Shown here: one piece after another, positions 7,337 through 8,892 of the stretch
Position numbering within the stretch: the stretch's first letter is position 1
How the letters are laid out: every line of letters starts with the position of its first letter
NCBI RefSeq assembly: GCF_000701425.1
Contig: NZ_JNIW01000090.1
Location: 1 to 8,892 of the forward strand
Direction of reading: 5' to 3'
From: Deinococcus frigens DSM 12807
GTDB taxonomy: Bacteria; Deinococcota; Deinococci; Deinococcales; Deinococcaceae
Length of the DNA: 8,892 nt
Position numbers and translations under genes: made by a program
The notes under the pieces: generated by a model
Database searches by the model: none
What the model was told of the DNA's origin: nothing
What the model saw: only the letters and a program-made list of their open reading frames with translations

Positions 7337-7774
7337 ATGAACACTACCAAACCCCGTGCCCTGTCCCGCACCTGGGAAGCCCACACCACCTACAGGGAGT
7401 GCAGCGTGGTCACAGGCACGGCCTTACACACCGTGACCATGACCCGCACCCAGGGCGGCTTCACGGCCACTGTGGACGGGCAGCCGGTGGATGTACTGGA
7501 CGCCGCGCGCATCCTGTCCGGCGCTGACCGCCTCACCGTGACCGCCGAAGTTCTGGACACGCCGCCCACCATCGGGAAGGGCCGCGCGTGCGAGCTTCAC
7601 CGGATCATGGGGAAGGTGGGCCTCTCCCATGCCCAGCACTACGCCTTCGCCGCCGCCGCGCTGGGCGAGTGGTCCCCGCTGCCCACTTTGTCAGAACTGA
7701 CGGAATCAGAGGCCCGCACCGTCTGGGCGCACCTGTCCAGCCTGTACCCCGCCGCCCGCGCCTTCGCTGCCTGA
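7337..7774 (+). CDS. Uncharacterised 145-aa protein of the integrative island
   Basis: I do not recognise this protein. It begins with a stretch that looks beta-rich (about 17-72, with TYRECSVVTGTALHTVTMTRTQ and GGFTATVDGQPVDVLDA). After a TPPTIGKG hinge comes a helical part (about 82-145): ACELHRIMGKVGLSHAQHYAFAAAALG, then SELTESEARTVWAHLSSL. The helical half resembles in style the small C-terminal modules of phage recombination proteins, where an HYAFA-type helix is followed by an LTExEA helix, but this is a loose analogy. AAAGGAG ends about 6 bases before the ATG. It is divergent from XRE-int, has its own strong promoter and terminator, and is thus a single-gene unit under the likely control of the XRE protein. 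Confidence 0.75.
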   Translation: MNTTKPRALSRTWEAHTTYRECSVVTGTALHTVTMTRTQGGFTATVDGQPVDVLDAARILSGADRLTVTAEVLDTPPTIGKGRACELHRIMGKVGLSHAQHYAFAAAALGEWSPLPTLSELTESEARTVWAHLSSLYPAARAFAA

Positions 7775-7798
7775 GTTCAAGTCCTTTCACAAGTTGAA

Positions 7799-7825
7799 AC
7801 CCGCCCCCCACCGGGCGGGTCTTTT
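7799..7825 (+). terminator. Rho-independent terminator of the 145-aa gene
   Basis: ACCCGCCC (7799-7806) pairs perfectly with GGGCGGGT (7813-7820) around CCCACC and is followed by CTTTT. It lies 25 bases after the stop codon. Confidence 0.85.
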
Positions 7826-7867
7826 CGTGGAAGCCCGTAAGTCCGGCGAATCGTGGCAGGACCGGAA

Positions 7868-7892
7868 TTGTGGCAAAAGTGGAGCGCCACAA
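7868..7892. repeat. Perfect 7-bp inverted repeat between the 145-aa gene and the methyltransferase remnant
   Basis: TTGTGGC and GCCACAA flank 11 bases. The intergenic stretch 7821-7960 contains no ORF or other signal I can name. The repeat could be a weak terminator for the minus-strand gene or a protein site. Confidence 0.35.
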
Positions 7893-7945
7893 ATAAAACC
7901 GCGTCCAGCGGGGTTAGAAGGAATACTGGCAGTCTGGCAACCTAC

Positions 7946-7973
7946 CCCGGCAGCACGCGGTCAGTCTGCCGGG
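7946..7973 (-). terminator. Hairpin over the stop codon of the methyltransferase remnant
   Basis: CCCGGCAG and CTGCCGGG pair perfectly over 8 bases around a loop containing the stop. There is no U-run, so it is at best a 3'-end stabilising hairpin or weak terminator. Confidence 0.3.
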
Positions 7974-8550
7974 TTCACTTCGTCCAGACGTGTTGCCCGC
8001 TCTGCTTTCTTCTGGGCGGCCAGGGCTGCCGCGTCTGATTTGCGCTGCTCTGCCTTCTGTACCTTATCTGCGGCGTGCTGTTCCGCCCTCTGGGTCTTCT
8101 CCAGTTCGCGCAGTCGGGCCGCCTCTGTCTCTTCCTGTTTGCGGTGCACGTCCTCGACTGCCGCGCGTAGCAGGTTCAGGGCCAGCAGTTTGGATAGCAT
8201 CTCGTCTTCAGGCAGGGGCCAGTCCCAGCCGTAGGCCGCCGCCACCGCCGCGTCCAGCGTGTCATGGGCGGGGGCCAGCGATTTGATCCCCGCCATGCCT
8301 TCCGTTCCCGACTTGCGGTAGTCGGCCAGTAGGTTGTAAGCCCCGGTCAGCGTCAGGGATTTGGCTGTAACTTCCTGCCCGGCCTTCAGTGCGCCCGTGT
8401 TGACCTTTCTGGATGGGTCTTGTTGTGCCAACAGATGCGCCCGCACATTCTCAAGTTGCCGCGCCGCCTTCTCTATGGCCTCGCGCTGTACGGGCGAAGG
8501 GTGAGGGAAGGCAAAAGTTTCAAAGGTAGTGGACGGCGTGTATCTGGGAT
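7961..8550 (-). pseudogene. C-terminal remnant of an MmeI/type IIL-like DNA methyltransferase, broken by the IS
   Basis: The frame enters from the IS (chimeric ATG at 8599, 16 IS-encoded residues) and has about 195 native residues. It starts at DPRYTPSTTFETFAFPHP, a segment I recall near the C-terminal third of large class I SAM-dependent DNA methyltransferases of the MmeI/type IIL and related restriction-modification families. There it follows the target-recognition domain. Next come a helical region, AHDTLDAAVAAAYGWDWPLPEDEMLSKLLALNLLRAA (the usual C-terminal LDAAVAAAYGW signature of that group), and an extra charged tail of about 55 residues (E/K/A/R-rich, coiled-coil-like). The SAM-binding and NPPY catalytic motifs are missing and would lie beyond the IS if retained. 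The fragment alone should have no enzyme activity. Confidence 0.75.
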
Positions 8551-8557
8551 CCTGACG

Positions 8558-8604
<47 letters not shown>

Positions 8605-8608
8605 ACCT

Positions 8609-8892
8609 GTGACAACCGAAAATGCCACCGGGGACGCGCCCCGACTTTATCAAGCCGTCTTCGCCCACCTCCAGAGTGGATTGTGGAATGACGTCCGCAA
8701 CGCCCACACGCTGGCTTGGATGGTCACGGGCCTGCTGCTCTCCCAGCGTAGTTCCATCCCCGCCTGGCTCCCTTACATTCACTCCCGTGCCACGTTCGCC
8801 CAGAGCACCGAACGCCGAGTTCGTCGGTGGCTGGAGAATCCAGCCATAGACCCCACCAGCATTTACGGTCCACTCGTCACCCGTGCCCTGCG
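8609..8892 (+). CDS. IS4-family-like DDE transposase, N-terminal part (right copy)
   Basis: The gene is partial and open to the right edge, with 94 codons visible. From GTG 8609 it reads (M)[20 protein letters not shown]. It continues through [20 protein letters not shown], then [19 protein letters not shown] and [11 protein letters not shown], a helical DNA-binding N-terminal region of IS4-type transposases (the RRVRRWLEN segment is characteristic). The DDE catalytic residues are beyond the window. The overlapping frame starting at ATG 8622 encodes Pro/Ser-rich noise and was not chosen. Whether this copy is intact cannot be told. Confidence 0.82.
   Translation, partial: MTTENATGDAPRLYQAVFAHLQSGLWNDVRNAHTLAWMVTGLLLSQRSSIPAWLPYIHSRATFAQSTERRVRRWLENPAIDPTSIYGPLVTRAL

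Noticed and set aside
7228..7527. 99-aa plus-strand frame overlapping the 145-aa gene
   Set aside because: It begins at the promoter -35 region, has no ribosome-binding site and is His/Arg/Pro-rich shadow sequence.

Overview
The window looks like Deinococcus chromosome. The core genes are very GC-rich, and two long helical proteins sit upstream of tsaE in an arrangement I associate with Deinococcus by impression only. The genus is an inference and was not tested by any search.

Layout. (a) Positions 1-255 and 8551-8892 are the same end of an IS4-like insertion sequence in opposite orientation. Each carries the start of a transposase reading off the window edge, and the shared 255 bp differ at only two bases. 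(b) 256-708 is a 5'-truncated gene of visibly lower GC, cut by the left IS, with weak resemblance to OGG-like helix-hairpin-helix proteins. (c) 731-1045 is a small antibiotic-biosynthesis-monooxygenase (ABM) domain protein. (d) 1050-5364 is a minus-strand operon, read right to left: a 119-aa protein, a 531-aa membrane protein, a possible 39-codon ORF, a 593-aa helical protein, then tsaE (tRNA t6A synthesis). (e) 5534-5610 is tRNA-Arg(CCU), followed by a strong terminator. (f) 5685-8550 is an apparent integrative island next to the tRNA: a tyrosine integrase preceded by an XRE-family regulator (stop and start overlap), a divergent gene of unknown function (145 aa), and the C-terminal remnant of an MmeI/type IIL-like DNA methyltransferase or restriction-modification protein, broken by the right IS.

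How it fits together. The left half is housekeeping and genus-type content. The right half is mobile and defence content that probably entered at the tRNA 3' end. The XRE protein probably controls two face-to-face overlapping promoters at 7228-7262, one for regulator plus integrase and one for the 145-aa gene, whose leader starts with a 13-bp-arm hairpin. The inverted IS copies truncate a gene on each side and could support inversion of the 8.3 kb between them. The most interesting items are the inverted IS pair with its broken genes, the promoter switch with the uncharacterised 145-aa gene, and the unknown proteins co-transcribed with tsaE. I did not find an intact, clearly new defence system; the defence-like genes visible here are remnants.
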